6,751 nucleotides of DNA from an uncultured Christensenellaceae bacterium. Lineage in GTDB: Bacteria; Bacillota; Clostridia; Christensenellales; Aristaeellaceae. The notes under the pieces are model-generated. The model searched no databases, had not been told where the DNA came from, and saw only the letters and a program-made list of their open reading frames with translations. The position numbers and the translations under genes were made by a program. Where the stretch lies: the NCBI GenBank assembly GCA_905236495.1, contig CAJOPV010000211.1:1-6751 (forward strand), in the 5' to 3' direction. Within the stretch, counting starts at the first letter, position 1, and each line of letters opens with the position of its first letter. Shown here in pieces: positions 5,735-6,751 of this stretch.

Positions 5735-6751
5735 TTGCGGATTTTTGAAGGATACCGCCACGGGATCAACCTGGGCGGCTGGATCAGCCAGTGCGGGCAG
5801 CCGGACCAGCGCCGGGTGGATACCTATTTAACGGAGGCCGATATCCGGCGGATCAAGGCCATGGGGCTGGATCACGTGCGGCTGCCGGTGGATTATTTCT
5901 TTCTGGAAACGGAGGAGGGCCAGCCCATCGCCATCGGCGAACAGGCCATCGACCAGTGCGTTTCCTGGTGCCGGGACGCGGGCCTCAGCGTGCTTTTAGA
6001 CCTGCACAAGGCCTACGGCTACACCTTCGACCCCGTGGACAGGGGCGCGGACCGCACCGTTTTTTTCCATGACGAAGGGATGCAGGCCCGGTTCATCGCC
6101 CTGTGGCGGCGGCTTTCCAAAAAATACGGAAAATGCCCCAACGTGGCCTTTGACCTGCTGAATGAGATCGTGTCCCCCCAGGTGGCAGAGGAATGGAACG
6201 GCATCATCCGCCGCACCGTCCGGGCCATCCGGGAAAACGCGCCGGATACCTGGATCGTGGTGGGCGGGGCCCGGTATAACCATGTGACAAGCGTGCCGGA
6301 ATTGGACGCCCGGGAAGATGACAGGATCGTTTATAACTTCCACAGCTACGATCCCATGGTGTTCACCCATCAGGGCGCCCGCTGGGTCAGGAACATGCCC
6401 CGGGACCTTCGCATGGATTACCCCGGGGACCCGGAAGCCTACCGATCCGCCACCCGCCTGCTGAACCCGGACCTGGCGGACGACAGGGAAATGAGCCGCC
6501 TGGGCCCCGATTTCTTCGAGGCCCTCTTTGCCCCCGCCATCGCCCACGCCGAAAAAAGCGACGTGCCCTTGTACTGCGGCGAATACGGCGTCATCGACCT
6601 GGCGGACCCGGAGGCTACCCTCCGCTGGCTCCGGGATATCACCGCCGTCTTTGACCGCCACGGCATCGGGCGGGCCCTGTGGACCTACAAGAGAATGGAT
6701 TTCGGCCTCATCGACGGGCACTACGATCCCATCCGGGAAGAAATGCTGAAG
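5735..6751 (+). CDS. GH5 subfamily 37 (CelC-like) endo-beta-glucanase, 3'-truncated by the window edge
   Basis: An endo-beta-1,4-glucanase-type enzyme related to Clostridium thermocellum CelC, a family active on cellulose derivatives, mixed-linkage glucan and oligosaccharides. The 339 visible codons have no stop; CelC is about 343 residues, so only a few residues are missing. Translation from a TTG with a well-placed ribosome binding site gives MRIFEGYRHGINLGGWISQ, collinear with the CelC start. Active-site residues appear in order: R49, H91 in LDLHKAYGY, N143 and acid/base E144 in LLNEIV, H203 and Y205 in VYNFHSYDP, nucleophile E283 in YCGEYGV, and W316 in LWTYKRMDF. These lie within 1 to 5 positions of the CelC residues recalled from its structure. 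The long segment between H203 and E283 matches the helical subdomain inserted in CelC. There is no signal peptide, so it is likely cytosolic and works on imported oligosaccharides. A Lys follows H91 where CelC has a second His. Confidence 0.87.
   Translation, partial: MRIFEGYRHGINLGGWISQCGQPDQRRVDTYLTEADIRRIKAMGLDHVRLPVDYFFLETEEGQPIAIGEQAIDQCVSWCRDAGLSVLLDLHKAYGYTFDPVDRGADRTVFFHDEGMQARFIALWRRLSKKYGKCPNVAFDLLNEIVSPQVAEEWNGIIRRTVRAIRENAPDTWIVVGGARYNHVTSVPELDAREDDRIVYNFHSYDPMVFTHQGARWVRNMPRDLRMDYPGDPEAYRSATRLLNPDLADDREMSRLGPDFFEALFAPAIAHAEKSDVPLYCGEYGVIDLADPEATLRWLRDITAVFDRHGIGRALWTYKRMDFGLIDGHYDPIREEMLK

Noticed and set aside
4874..5761. A 295-codon minus-strand open frame opposite the SASA esterase, and similar minus-strand frames at 3495-4301 and 5996-6721.
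   Set aside because: Low-complexity composition, no motif, no convincing ribosome binding site, and full overlap with well-supported plus-strand genes.

Overview
The window is GC-rich, with G or C strongly favoured at third codon positions, and it is coding almost from end to end. Five genes lie on the + strand with gaps of only 4, 15, 20 and 15 bases. Strong GGAGG-type ribosome binding sites, a TTG start and a Bacillota-style lipoprotein signal on one product suggest a high-GC member of the Bacillota (Clostridia), perhaps a plant-fibre degrader from gut or rumen. The taxonomic guess is an inference; no marker gene is present.

Layout: (1) 2-1927, a GH36 alpha-galactosidase missing about 90 N-terminal residues beyond the left edge; (2) 1932-2948, a CE2-like SGNH acetylesterase; (3) 2964-4184, a GH5 subfamily 4 endo-beta-glucanase/xyloglucanase-type lipoprotein; (4) 4205-5719, an SGNH esterase of the sialate O-acetylesterase (SASA) type, possibly related to CE20; (5) 5735 to the right edge, a GH5 subfamily 37 (CelC-like) endoglucanase lacking only its last few residues. 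No transporter, regulator, promoter, terminator, RNA gene, repeat or mobile element is visible.

Together the genes read as the enzyme segment of a hemicellulose-use operon. Only the GH5_4 enzyme has an export signal, so it probably cuts polysaccharide at the cell surface. Imported oligosaccharides would then be deacetylated by two unrelated esterases, stripped of alpha-galactose by GH36 and shortened by the cytosolic GH5_37 enzyme. The alpha-galactosidase plus two acetylesterases points most simply to acetylated galactoglucomannan. Acetylated xyloglucan or mixed-linkage glucan remain possible because of the GH5_4 and GH5_37 enzymes. Each family is known; what deserves attention is the combination, the compartment split and some active-site details.
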